Origin: RCIO01 sp964629765
Lineage (GTDB): Bacteria; Pseudomonadota; Alphaproteobacteria; Rhizobiales; Rhizobiaceae
Direction: 5' to 3'
Length of the DNA: 64,000 bases
Assembly (NCBI GenBank): GCA_964629765.1
Contig: CAZVTK010000006.1
Coordinates: 1 to 64,000, forward strand
The position numbers and the translations under genes were made by a program. A model generated the notes under the pieces. The model was given only the letters and a program-made list of their open reading frames with translations, ran no database searches and was not told the origin of the DNA. Within the stretch, counting starts at the first letter, position 1. The number at the start of each line of letters is the position of its first letter. This document shows positions 16,695-24,465 of this stretch, one piece after another.

Positions 16695-17681
16695 ATGACC
16701 GTCGGTTCCCCAAAACTCGTCTGCCGCGGCGTATGGAAGGTCTTCGGCGCGGCCGAGCGGACCTTCCGCGCCGATGCGCCGCCTCGCCAGGCGGCGGTGC
16801 GCGACGTCAACCTTGCTGTGCGCGCCGGCGAGTGCTTCGTCATCATGGGCCTGTCGGGCTCGGGCAAGTCGACGCTGGTGCGCTGCCTGTCGCGGCTGGT
16901 CGAGCCGACGGCGGGCGAGATCCTGTTCGACGGCGAGAACCTGCTCGCCGCCGACGCGAAGCGGATGATCGACATCCGCCGGCATCGCATGGGCATGGTG
17001 TTCCAGCACTTCGCCCTGCTGCCGCATCTGAGCGTGCTCGACAATGTCGCCTTCCCGCTGGAGATCCAGGGCGTCGAGCGCGCGCGGCGCGCGGCGCGGG
17101 CGCGCGAGATGGTCGCGCTGGTCGGCCTTGCCGGGCGCGAGGACGCCTTCCCGCGCGAGCTCTCCGGCGGCCAGCAGCAGCGCGTCGGCATCGCCCGTTC
17201 GCTGGCGGCCGAGCCGGAGCTGTGGTTCCTCGACGAGCCCTTCTCGGCGCTCGACCCGCTGATCCGCCGCGAGATGCAGGACGAGTTCCTGCGGCTCCAG
17301 TCGATGCTCGGCAAGACCATCGTCTTCATCACCCATGATTTCGACGAGGCGATCCGCCTCGCCGACCGCATCGCCATCATGAAGGACGGTGCGGTGGTGC
17401 AGACCGGCACGCCGGAGGAGCTGGTCCTGTCGCCCGCCGACGACTACGTTGCCGCCTTCACCCGCAACGTGGCGAGGGCCAAGGTGGTGCGCGTGGCGTC
17501 GCTGGCGAGGCCGGGCGAATCGGGTTCTGGCGGCCCGCCGGTTGGCGCCCGCGCCACCGTCGCGGAGGCCGCCGCGCTGTTCGGCCCGGGCGTCGAGGCG
17601 CTGAAGGTCCATGGACCCGACGGGCAGGATGCCGGTCTGCTGCACCGCGCCGACGTGGTCGAGATGATGATGCGGGGGTGA
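16695..17681 (+). CDS. Quaternary-amine ABC transporter ATP-binding protein (ProV-like)
   Basis: A 328-residue ATPase energising the adjacent transporter. Walker A GLSGSGKST (about residue 53), Q-loop MVFQHFALLPH, signature LSGGQQQR (about residue 157), Walker B LWFLDEPFSALDP and switch histidine in FITHDFDEA are all intact. The GMVFQHFALLPHL segment and long N-terminal insert (AAERTFRADAPP) are typical of the glycine betaine group. The C-terminal ~60 residues are shorter than the CBS pair of ProV/OpuAA, so osmotic gating by CBS domains may be absent. Start ATG at 16695, 14 bases after the repeat. Confidence 0.92.
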   Translation: MTVGSPKLVCRGVWKVFGAAERTFRADAPPRQAAVRDVNLAVRAGECFVIMGLSGSGKSTLVRCLSRLVEPTAGEILFDGENLLAADAKRMIDIRRHRMGMVFQHFALLPHLSVLDNVAFPLEIQGVERARRAARAREMVALVGLAGREDAFPRELSGGQQQRVGIARSLAAEPELWFLDEPFSALDPLIRREMQDEFLRLQSMLGKTIVFITHDFDEAIRLADRIAIMKDGAVVQTGTPEELVLSPADDYVAAFTRNVARAKVVRVASLARPGESGSGGPPVGARATVAEAAALFGPGVEALKVHGPDGQDAGLLHRADVVEMMMRG

Positions 17682-17697
17682 ATATGGTGCTGGCCTG

Positions 17698-17849
17698 CAC
17701 CCCCCTCCGGCCTGCCGGCCATCTCCCCCTCAAGGGGGGAGATTGGATTGCAGATACGATTTCGCCAATCGCCGAATGTTGGCGAAACAAAAGCGGCCAT
17801 CCAATCTCCCCTCTTGAGGGGGAGATGGCCGGCAGGCCGGAGGGGGGTG
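17698..17849. repeat. Palindromic intergenic repeat, family A, copy 4 (152 bp)
   Basis: Outer arms as in the other copies. The central spacer appears inverted relative to copy 3. The final AGGGGGGTGG ends four bases before the GTG start of the permease gene. Confidence 0.9.
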
Positions 17850-17853
17850 GCTC

Positions 17854-19866
17854 GTGACGATCACGGCCCTGCCCGACAAAAACCTGCGCCCTGCCACCCC
17901 GCGCATGGCGCGCCGCCTGCCTTCGATCGCATGGATCGCCGCGCTCGCCGCCTTCGTGCTGCTCTGGCAGTTCGGCGACGCGGCGGCGAAATGGGCGATG
18001 GTCTATCCGCGCGCCTGGACGCTGCCGGTCGCGGCGTGGATCGGCGGCTTCGTCAAATGGCTGGTCAACGAGGCGAGCTTCGGCCTGTTCAGCTTCACCG
18101 AGGCGACGCGCTTCCTCGCCGCCATCATCGAGGCGCCCTACCGTCTCGCGCTGGGCCTCCTGTCGTCCGGCCTCACGAGCGGCCAGGGCTCGGGCGCGGT
18201 GCAGCACCTGCCGCCGCTGTCCTGGGTGGCGGTCGTCGGCCTCGCGGCGCTGCTCGGCTGGCGGCTGGGCGGCTGGCGGCTCGCCGCGCTGGCGGGGGCC
18301 TGCTTCCTCTACCTCGCCGTATTCGGCCAGTGGACCAGCGCCATGGTGACGCTGGCCTCGATCCTCGTCGCCGTGCCGATCGGCGTCGTGGGCGGCCTGC
18401 TGCTCGGCATCGCCGCCTTCCGCTGGCCGCGCTTCGAGCGGGCGCTGACGCCGCTGCTCGACCTGATGCAGACGATCCCCGTCTTTGCCTATCTGGTGCC
18501 GATCCTCATCCTGTTCGGCTTCGGGCCGGTCGCCGCCGTGGTGGCGACGCTGATCTATGCCATGCCGCCGATGACGCGCATCACCGCGCTGGCGCTGCGC
18601 GGCATTCCCGCCGAGATGGTCGACCTCGGCAACATGGCCGGCTGCACGCGCCGGCAGATGACGTGGAAGATCATGGTGCCGGTGGCGCGCGAGAGCCTGA
18701 TGGTCGGCGTCAACCAGGTGATCATGCTGTCGCTGAACATGGTGATCATCGCATCGATGATCGGCGCCGGCGGGCTCGGCTTCGACGTCCTGGCGGCGCT
18801 GCGCCGCCTCGACATCGGCGCCGGCATCGAGGCGGGCTTCGCCATCGTCGCGCTCGCCATCGCGCTCGACAGGCTGAGCCAGGCCGCCGCCCACCGCATG
18901 GCGCCCGCGCAGGGAACGGGGTGGCTGGCGCGCAACGCCTATCTCACCGGTGCGCTCGTCCTCGTCGCCGCCACCTTTATCGCCGGCCTGCTCGTGCCCG
19001 CGATACAGAGCTATCCCGCCGCCGCGACTGTCTCCACCGGCAGTTTCTGGTCGGAGATCGTGCGCTTCGTCAACGTCAATTTTTTCGATACGCTGGAAGC
19101 GATCAAGAACGCGGTGCTGCTCAACGTGCTGGTGCCCGCCAAGCGCCTGCTCGGCGGCCTGCCCTGGCTGGGCGTGGTGGGCCTGCTCGCCTTCGCCGGC
19201 TGGCGGCTGGGCGGCTGGCGGCTGGCGCTGCTCGCCGCGGCCCTGTCCTTCCTGATCGCCGCCACCGGCCAGTGGGACAAGGCGACGGTGACGGTCTATC
19301 TGTGCGGCGTGTCGGTGGTGTTCGCCGCGCTCATCGGCATTCCGGTCGGCATCGTCGCGGCCGAGCGCGCCGCGCTATGGCGCTGGGTGCAGGCGGTGAT
19401 CGACACGCTGCAAACGCTGCCCTCCTTCGTCTACCTGATGCCCGCCGTCATGCTCTTCCGCGTCGGCGACTTCACCGCCATGCTGGCGGTCGTCGCCTAT
19501 GCCGTCGCCCCTGCCATCCGCTACACTGCGCTGGGGCTGAGGAAGGTCGACCCGCGCGTGGTGGAAGCCGGCCGCGCGATGGGCTGCACCGACTGGCAGC
19601 TCCTGACCCGCATCAAGCTGAAGCTGGCGCTGCCCGAGATCATGCTCGGCATCAACCAGACCATCATGTTCGCGCTGTCCATGCTGGTCATCACCGCGCT
19701 GGTGGGCACGCGCGACCTCGGCCAGGAGGTCTACATCGCGCTGACCAAGGCCGATGTGGGGCGCGGGCTGGTGGCCGGGCTCGCCGTCGCCTTCATCGCC
19801 ATCATCGCCGACAGGCTGATCGCGGCGGGCGCGGCGCGGACGAAGCGGCGGCTGGGGCTGGCTTGA
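17854..19866 (+). CDS. Double-length fused ABC permease for quaternary amines (ProW-ProW)
   Basis: A 670-residue inner-membrane protein made of two ProW-like permease units in tandem. Unit 1 (about residues 60-330) carries the EAA-loop segment GNMAGCTRRQMTWKIMVP; unit 2 (about 370-665) carries GRAMGCTDWQLLTRIKLK. Both are preceded by a matching W-R-L-G-G-W-R-L-A helix start, so the gene arose by duplication and fusion. One polypeptide would provide the whole membrane channel. Start GTG at 17854; the G-rich repeat end lies six bases upstream and may act as the ribosome binding site. Confidence 0.9.
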   Translation: MTITALPDKNLRPATPRMARRLPSIAWIAALAAFVLLWQFGDAAAKWAMVYPRAWTLPVAAWIGGFVKWLVNEASFGLFSFTEATRFLAAIIEAPYRLALGLLSSGLTSGQGSGAVQHLPPLSWVAVVGLAALLGWRLGGWRLAALAGACFLYLAVFGQWTSAMVTLASILVAVPIGVVGGLLLGIAAFRWPRFERALTPLLDLMQTIPVFAYLVPILILFGFGPVAAVVATLIYAMPPMTRITALALRGIPAEMVDLGNMAGCTRRQMTWKIMVPVARESLMVGVNQVIMLSLNMVIIASMIGAGGLGFDVLAALRRLDIGAGIEAGFAIVALAIALDRLSQAAAHRMAPAQGTGWLARNAYLTGALVLVAATFIAGLLVPAIQSYPAAATVSTGSFWSEIVRFVNVNFFDTLEAIKNAVLLNVLVPAKRLLGGLPWLGVVGLLAFAGWRLGGWRLALLAAALSFLIAATGQWDKATVTVYLCGVSVVFAALIGIPVGIVAAERAALWRWVQAVIDTLQTLPSFVYLMPAVMLFRVGDFTAMLAVVAYAVAPAIRYTALGLRKVDPRVVEAGRAMGCTDWQLLTRIKLKLALPEIMLGINQTIMFALSMLVITALVGTRDLGQEVYIALTKADVGRGLVAGLAVAFIAIIADRLIAAGAARTKRRLGLA

Positions 19867-19874
19867 GGAAGAAC

Positions 19875-20783
19875 ATGATCGAAGACGATGTCGCAGAGGC
19901 TGTCGCCGCCATACCGCTCCTCGCCGGCACGGGCGCCGCGCCGCAGCGGCTCGGCGGGCTGACCAACCGCGTCTACCGGGTCGGCGATTTCTGCCTGCGC
20001 ATCCCCGGCAAGGGAACGGAGGAATATATCAATCGCGCAAACGAGTCCGCCGCCGCCCGCGCGGCCGCCGCTGCCGGCGTGAGCCCGCAGGTGGTTCATG
20101 CGGACCCCGCGACCGGCGTGATGGTGACGCGTTTCATCGACGGTGCGGTGACGATGTCGGCGCAGAATTTCGCCGCGCGTCCGGGCGCCGCGGCGCGCGC
20201 CGGCGCCGCCTTCCGCAAGCTGCACGACAGCGGCGCGGTCTTTCCGTTCCGCTTCGAGCTGTTTTCCATGATCGACAGCTATCTCGGCGTGCTGGCGACG
20301 AAGGACGTCGCGCTGCCGCAGGGCTACCACGAGGTGGTGCGCGAGGCCGACCAGTCGGTGCGCGCCGCGCTCGCCGCCCATCCCGCGCCGCTCGCGCCCT
20401 GCCATTGCGACCCGCTCGCGGAGAACCTCATCGACACGGGCAGCCGCATGTGGCTCGTCGACTGGGAATATTCGGGCATGAACGATGCGATGTGGGACCT
20501 CGGCGACCTCTCGGTCGAGGCCGGTCTTTCGCCCGCGCTGGAGGAGGAGATGATTCGTGCCTATTTCGGCGGCGAGCCCCGTCCCGCCGAGCGCGGCCGC
20601 ATCGTCATCTACAAGGCGATGTGCGACCTGCTCTGGACGCTGTGGGGGCTGATCCAGCTCGCCAACGGCAACCCGGCCGACGATTTCCGCGCCTATGCCG
20701 ACGGCCGCTTCGCCCGCTGCCGGGCACTGATGGCCACCAGCGGTTTTTCGCGCCATGTCGCTGCGGTCGCCGCGGGCCGCTGA
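19875..20783 (+). CDS. Choline/ethanolamine kinase-like phosphotransferase (APH fold)
   Basis: A 302-residue cytoplasmic kinase of the APH/choline-kinase superfamily. The glycine-rich start GGLTNRVYRVGDFCLRIPGKG matches LicA/choline kinase proteins; the catalytic Brenner motif is CHCDPLAENLI (H-x-D-x-x-x-x-N, around residue 177) and the metal-binding aspartate is in LVDWEYSGMND. It follows the fused permease by eight bases, so the transported compound is probably its substrate: choline or another amino alcohol, giving the phosphate ester. Start ATG at 19875 with GAGGAAGAAC upstream. Confidence 0.85.
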   Translation: MIEDDVAEAVAAIPLLAGTGAAPQRLGGLTNRVYRVGDFCLRIPGKGTEEYINRANESAAARAAAAAGVSPQVVHADPATGVMVTRFIDGAVTMSAQNFAARPGAAARAGAAFRKLHDSGAVFPFRFELFSMIDSYLGVLATKDVALPQGYHEVVREADQSVRAALAAHPAPLAPCHCDPLAENLIDTGSRMWLVDWEYSGMNDAMWDLGDLSVEAGLSPALEEEMIRAYFGGEPRPAERGRIVIYKAMCDLLWTLWGLIQLANGNPADDFRAYADGRFARCRALMATSGFSRHVAAVAAGR

Positions 20784-20804
20784 CGCCCCGCACCCCTCCC
20801 GAGC

Positions 20805-20845
20805 AAAAAAGCCCCGCCGTGCTCATGGGGCTCGCACGGCGGGGC
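20805..20845 (-). terminator. Rho-independent terminator reading on the minus strand
   Basis: A perfect 12-bp stem GCCCCGCCGTGC (20811-20822) with GCACGGCGGGGC (20834-20845). Six A residues precede it on the plus strand (20805-20810), so on the minus strand it is followed by TTTTTT. It also sits 27 bases after the kinase stop and may end that plus-strand transcript less efficiently. Confidence 0.7.
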
Positions 20846-20929
20846 AATGGACCGGCTGCCGCCACCGCAAAGCAGTCGGCTGTACCGGTCGAAGCTCGCG
20901 GCATGCGCCGAAATCCGCATGGACGCGCT

Positions 20930-21028
20930 TCATGTGCGGCTCATGGTTGCACATGAGCGCGCCGCTGCCATGGGCCAGCACCCGTTCGGAAAGCGGGCCT
21001 CGCCCTGCAACCTGAAGAGGTATCCCAT
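20930..21028 (-). CDS. Possible small peptide or part of a small RNA
   Basis: A 32-codon ORF starting MGYLFRLQGEARFPNG, with GAGGG ten bases upstream of the ATG and a minus-strand T-tailed terminator 85 bases downstream. No family recognised. It may be a real small protein, a leader peptide or simply sequence within a small RNA. The only support is the RBS-ORF-terminator arrangement. Confidence 0.25.
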   Translation of the reverse strand: MGYLFRLQGEARFPNGCWPMAAARSCATMSRT

Positions 21029-21229
21029 ATGCAACAATCCCTCGAGTCCCCCAGGGTGGATATACGGTATCCTGACGATAGCTGCCCTGGCGGGCAGGCC
21101 CGTCTGCGTCAGTTTCCGCACGGAAGGCGACCTCGTCGCATCACGCGCCGCGGCACTGTGCCTGCCACAATTCACCGCTAGAGACGCGTGTCGGTGGCCG
21201 GTAGGATGGCCGCCTGCGAGGGTCTTGCG

Positions 21230-24229
21230 ATGCGCGCGCCGTTCCGCCTGTTCTGTCTTGCCGCCGCTGCGGCGCTGTTCCTCGCCACGGCGGCCGTCGC
21301 CCGGGCGCAGGAATTGTCCGGCGTCGCGCTGGTCGTCGGCCAGTCGAAATACGAGCATCTCTCGCCGCTTCCCAATCCGGCGGCCGACGCGCGCGCCATG
21401 GCCAAGCTGCTGACCGATCTCGGCTTCGACACGCGCACCGTGACCGACCGCGACGCGGCGCGGCTGTCGCGCGACCTCGAACGTTTCGCCGAGGATGCGG
21501 CCGAGGCCGATGTCGCGCTGGTCTACTACGCCGGCCACGGCATCGAGGCGGGCGGCGAGAACTGGCTGCTGCCGGTCGACGCCGACCACTCGTCGCTCGA
21601 TAATGCCGCCGGCACGCTGGTGCCGCTCGCCGGCCTGCTCGACGAATTGAAGCGCAGCGTGCCGCTGACCATCGTGCTGCTCGACGCCTGCCGCACCAGC
21701 CCGTTCCCCGAAGGCGCGGTGATCCGCCGCGACGCGTCGGCCGTGCCCGAGCCGGTCGCCGCCGGCGGGCTGACGGCGGTGCGCGGCGCCACCGCGATGG
21801 GCCAGCCGAAGCCGGGCGCGGAGGAAAGTCTCGGCATCGTCATCGGCTTCGCCGCCGAGCCGGGCGCGCCCGCGCTCGACGGCGCGGCCGGCGACAACAG
21901 CCCCTACGCCAAGGCGCTGCTGCGCCATCTGGCCGCCATGCAGGGCGCCGAGTTCGGTCAGGTCATGCGCATGGTCACCGAGGAGGTGTACCTCGCCACC
22001 GGCGCGCGGCAGCGGCCGTGGGTCAACGAGAGCCTGCGCCGGCTGGTCTATTTCGGCATCGCCCCCGACGAGCCGGAGGGCGTCGACAAGACCATAACCG
22101 GCGAGCGCCGCCAATTGCTGCTGACCATGGCCGCGCTGCCGGACCCCGAGCGCTTGCAGGTCGAGCGCGTGGCGGCGCGCGAGGGCGTGAAGCTCGATTC
22201 GCTCTACGGCATCCTGCGCGCCATGGGCACTGAGCGCATGCCGGACAGCCCCGACGAGCTCCAGCAGGTGCTGGAGGACCAGGCCGCCCGCCTGCGCGAC
22301 ATGCTGGGCCAGCGCGCCGCGCTGTCGACCGACGACCCCGAGGTCGCCGCGCTCGCGGCCGCCGCCGACCGCGCCATCGCGGAAGGGGCGATCCAGTCGG
22401 CTCGCGCCTTCCTCGACCAGGCGGTCGCCCGCGTCGAGAAGGACGCGCCGGCGGTGGACGAGCTGGAGGATCTTCTCAAGCAGAAGCGCATCGCCGATGC
22501 CGCGATCTACGCAAGGCGCGCCGATGCCGCCGCGCTGGCCTTCGCCTTCCGCGAGGCGGCGGCCGATTACGGCCGCGCCTACGAGCTGGTGTCGCGCTGG
22601 GACGACAAGCTCGCATGGAACTATCGCAACCTCCAGGCCGAGGCGCTGCACAGCTTCGGCGCGGCGGCCGGCGAGCGGACGGCGCTGGAAGAGGCCGTCG
22701 CCGCCTATCAGAGCGTGCTCGACATGCTGCCCAACGGCGAGAAGGGGGCGGACTGGGCCCGCACCCGCAACAACATGGCCGTCGTCCTCCATTCGCTCGG
22801 CGAACGCGAGGAGGCCAGCGACAATCTGCTGAAGGCGAAGGCCATGTTCGAGGAGACGCTGCCCATCCTCGCCGAAGCCGGCGACGATGCGAGCTGGGCG
22901 GCGGCGCAGAACAATATCGGCAACGTGCTCTATCTCGTCGGCCAGCGCAGCGGCGACCACGCCATGGTGCGGGCGGCGATCGACGCCTACCGCGCGGCGC
23001 TCGAGAAGCGTCCGCGCGAGACGATGCCGAAGGACTGGGCCGCCACGCAGGGCAATATTGGGCTTGCCACCGCGCTGCTGGCCGAGCAGCGGCCGGACCT
23101 CGCCGCGCTGGAGGACGCCGAGGCGGCTTACCGCGCGGCGCTGGAGGTGCTCACGCGCCAGGGCGATCCCGCCGAATGGGCGCTGGTGCAGAACAATCTC
23201 GGCAACGCGCTGCTGTCCATCGGCAAGCGGCGCAACGACCCGTCCTTCTATCCGAAGGCGGCCGAAGCCTACGAGGCGGCGCTGACGGTGCGCGACAGGC
23301 AGAGCTGGCCGCTGCTCCACGCGCTGACGGTGATGCATCTGGGCAATGCCTACGCCTCGATGGGCCAGCACGAATGGGGCACGACGAGCCTCGAAAAGGC
23401 GCGTGTCTCCTTCGAGACGGCGCTGTCGCTGCTCGACCGCGACCGCACGCCGCTCGACTGGGCCGCCGTGCAGAACAATCTCGGCATCGCGCTCCAGACG
23501 CTCGGCCAGAAGACCACGAACGCCGAGACGCTTCAGGCGTCCGCGCAGGCGTTCCGCGCCGCGGCGAGCGCCTATCCGCGCGACAGGCTGCCGCTCGACT
23601 GGGCGATGGCGCAGTACAATCTCGGCAACACGCTGAAGCTGGTGGCCGCTGTCACCGGCGGCGACCCCGAGGCGTACCGTCAGGCGGCGGACGCCTACCG
23701 GGCGGCGCTGGAGGAATTCACCCGCGACCGCGTTCCCGTGCAGTGGGCCACCGCGACGGCGAGCCTCGGCGACATGCTCCAGTCGCTTGCCAACTACGAG
23801 ACGGAAACGGACGGCCTGCGCGAATCGATCGAGCTGCGCCGCGCCGCGCTCGGCGTGCTGACCTTCGAGGGCTCGCCGCTCGAATGGGCCAACGCGCAGA
23901 ACGGGCTGGGCACCAGCCTGCTCAACCTCTCCAACCGCGAGATGAGCGGTGCGCGGCTGCCCGAGGCGCGCGCCGCCTTCGAGGCCACGCTCAAGGTCTT
24001 CACCCGCGAGGCGCAGCCCCTGCAATGGGCCTTCGCGCAGAACAATATCGGCGACACGCACTGGTCGGCCGGCGCGTTCGGCGGCGGCGAGCCGGAATAC
24101 CGCCTCGCGCTCGCCCGGTTCGAGACGGCGAAGGAGTTTTTCGCCAGCTTCGGCTTCGCGCCGCTGGTCGAGCTGATCGACACCAAGATCGTCGCCGTCG
24201 GCCAGCAGATCGCCGCCGCCAGTCCATGA
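21230..24229 (+). CDS. Secreted caspase-fold (peptidase C14) protein with TPR-like repeats
   Basis: A 999-residue exported protein. A signal peptide ends near ARAQEL (residue 27). Residues ~30-260 form a caspase/metacaspase p20-like domain with catalytic His103 in YYAGHG and Cys154 in LLDACR. A helical linker follows (~300-430). From about residue 470 to the end come some ten TPR-like units, most containing W-A-x-x-Q-N-N-L/I-G (for example SWAAAQNNIGN, EWALVQNNLGN, DWAAVQNNLGI), a protein-interaction scaffold. The likely role is a periplasmic protease or signalling protein; substrate unknown. ATG at 21230 is chosen for the signal peptide; ATG at 21206 is possible. Confidence 0.88.
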   Translation: MRAPFRLFCLAAAAALFLATAAVARAQELSGVALVVGQSKYEHLSPLPNPAADARAMAKLLTDLGFDTRTVTDRDAARLSRDLERFAEDAAEADVALVYYAGHGIEAGGENWLLPVDADHSSLDNAAGTLVPLAGLLDELKRSVPLTIVLLDACRTSPFPEGAVIRRDASAVPEPVAAGGLTAVRGATAMGQPKPGAEESLGIVIGFAAEPGAPALDGAAGDNSPYAKALLRHLAAMQGAEFGQVMRMVTEEVYLATGARQRPWVNESLRRLVYFGIAPDEPEGVDKTITGERRQLLLTMAALPDPERLQVERVAAREGVKLDSLYGILRAMGTERMPDSPDELQQVLEDQAARLRDMLGQRAALSTDDPEVAALAAAADRAIAEGAIQSARAFLDQAVARVEKDAPAVDELEDLLKQKRIADAAIYARRADAAALAFAFREAAADYGRAYELVSRWDDKLAWNYRNLQAEALHSFGAAAGERTALEEAVAAYQSVLDMLPNGEKGADWARTRNNMAVVLHSLGEREEASDNLLKAKAMFEETLPILAEAGDDASWAAAQNNIGNVLYLVGQRSGDHAMVRAAIDAYRAALEKRPRETMPKDWAATQGNIGLATALLAEQRPDLAALEDAEAAYRAALEVLTRQGDPAEWALVQNNLGNALLSIGKRRNDPSFYPKAAEAYEAALTVRDRQSWPLLHALTVMHLGNAYASMGQHEWGTTSLEKARVSFETALSLLDRDRTPLDWAAVQNNLGIALQTLGQKTTNAETLQASAQAFRAAASAYPRDRLPLDWAMAQYNLGNTLKLVAAVTGGDPEAYRQAADAYRAALEEFTRDRVPVQWATATASLGDMLQSLANYETETDGLRESIELRRAALGVLTFEGSPLEWANAQNGLGTSLLNLSNREMSGARLPEARAAFEATLKVFTREAQPLQWAFAQNNIGDTHWSAGAFGGGEPEYRLALARFETAKEFFASFGFAPLVELIDTKIVAVGQQIAAASP

Positions 24230-24417
24230 TGATTCAGGCGCGGCTTGAAATGCGCGCCCGTGCTTCCCATATGACGACGAGCGGCCGCCTTGAGCCGGTG
24301 CGGGATGTCCGGCAGGATTTGCCGAGAGGTTCCCCGGTTCGGCGGCCGTATTCGAACCGATCGACCTTCGCCGGCCACGGATGTACTGGCGGCGGATCGG
24401 GTTGTCGGGAATGAAGG

Positions 24418-24444
24418 AAGCGGGCGCCCGGGCCCGCTTTTTCA
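24418..24444 (+). terminator. Rho-independent terminator
   Basis: AAGCGGGC (24418-24425) pairs with GCCCGCTT (24432-24439), followed by a T-rich tail. It lies in the 236-base gap between the caspase-like gene and the convergent nuclease operon and ends the plus-strand transcript. The A residues on the left are too few for equal action on the minus strand. Confidence 0.7.
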
Positions 24445-24465
24445 TTTTTTGGCACTGGCGTGAGC

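Larger units (their letters stand above)
20784..21229. other. Structured intergenic region before the caspase-like gene
   Basis: A 446-base stretch without a certain gene. On the minus strand it contains a hairpin with a six-T tail (20811-20845) and, upstream of that, a 32-codon ORF (20930-21028). On the plus strand it must hold the promoter of the caspase-like gene, which I cannot identify. The segment CATGTGC ... GCACATG (20932-20955) can also fold. Confidence 0.5.

Noticed and set aside
20811..20845. The hairpin read only as the plus-strand terminator of the kinase gene
   Set aside because: The T run is on the minus-strand side, so plus-strand termination would be weak; kept as minus-strand terminator with possible double use.
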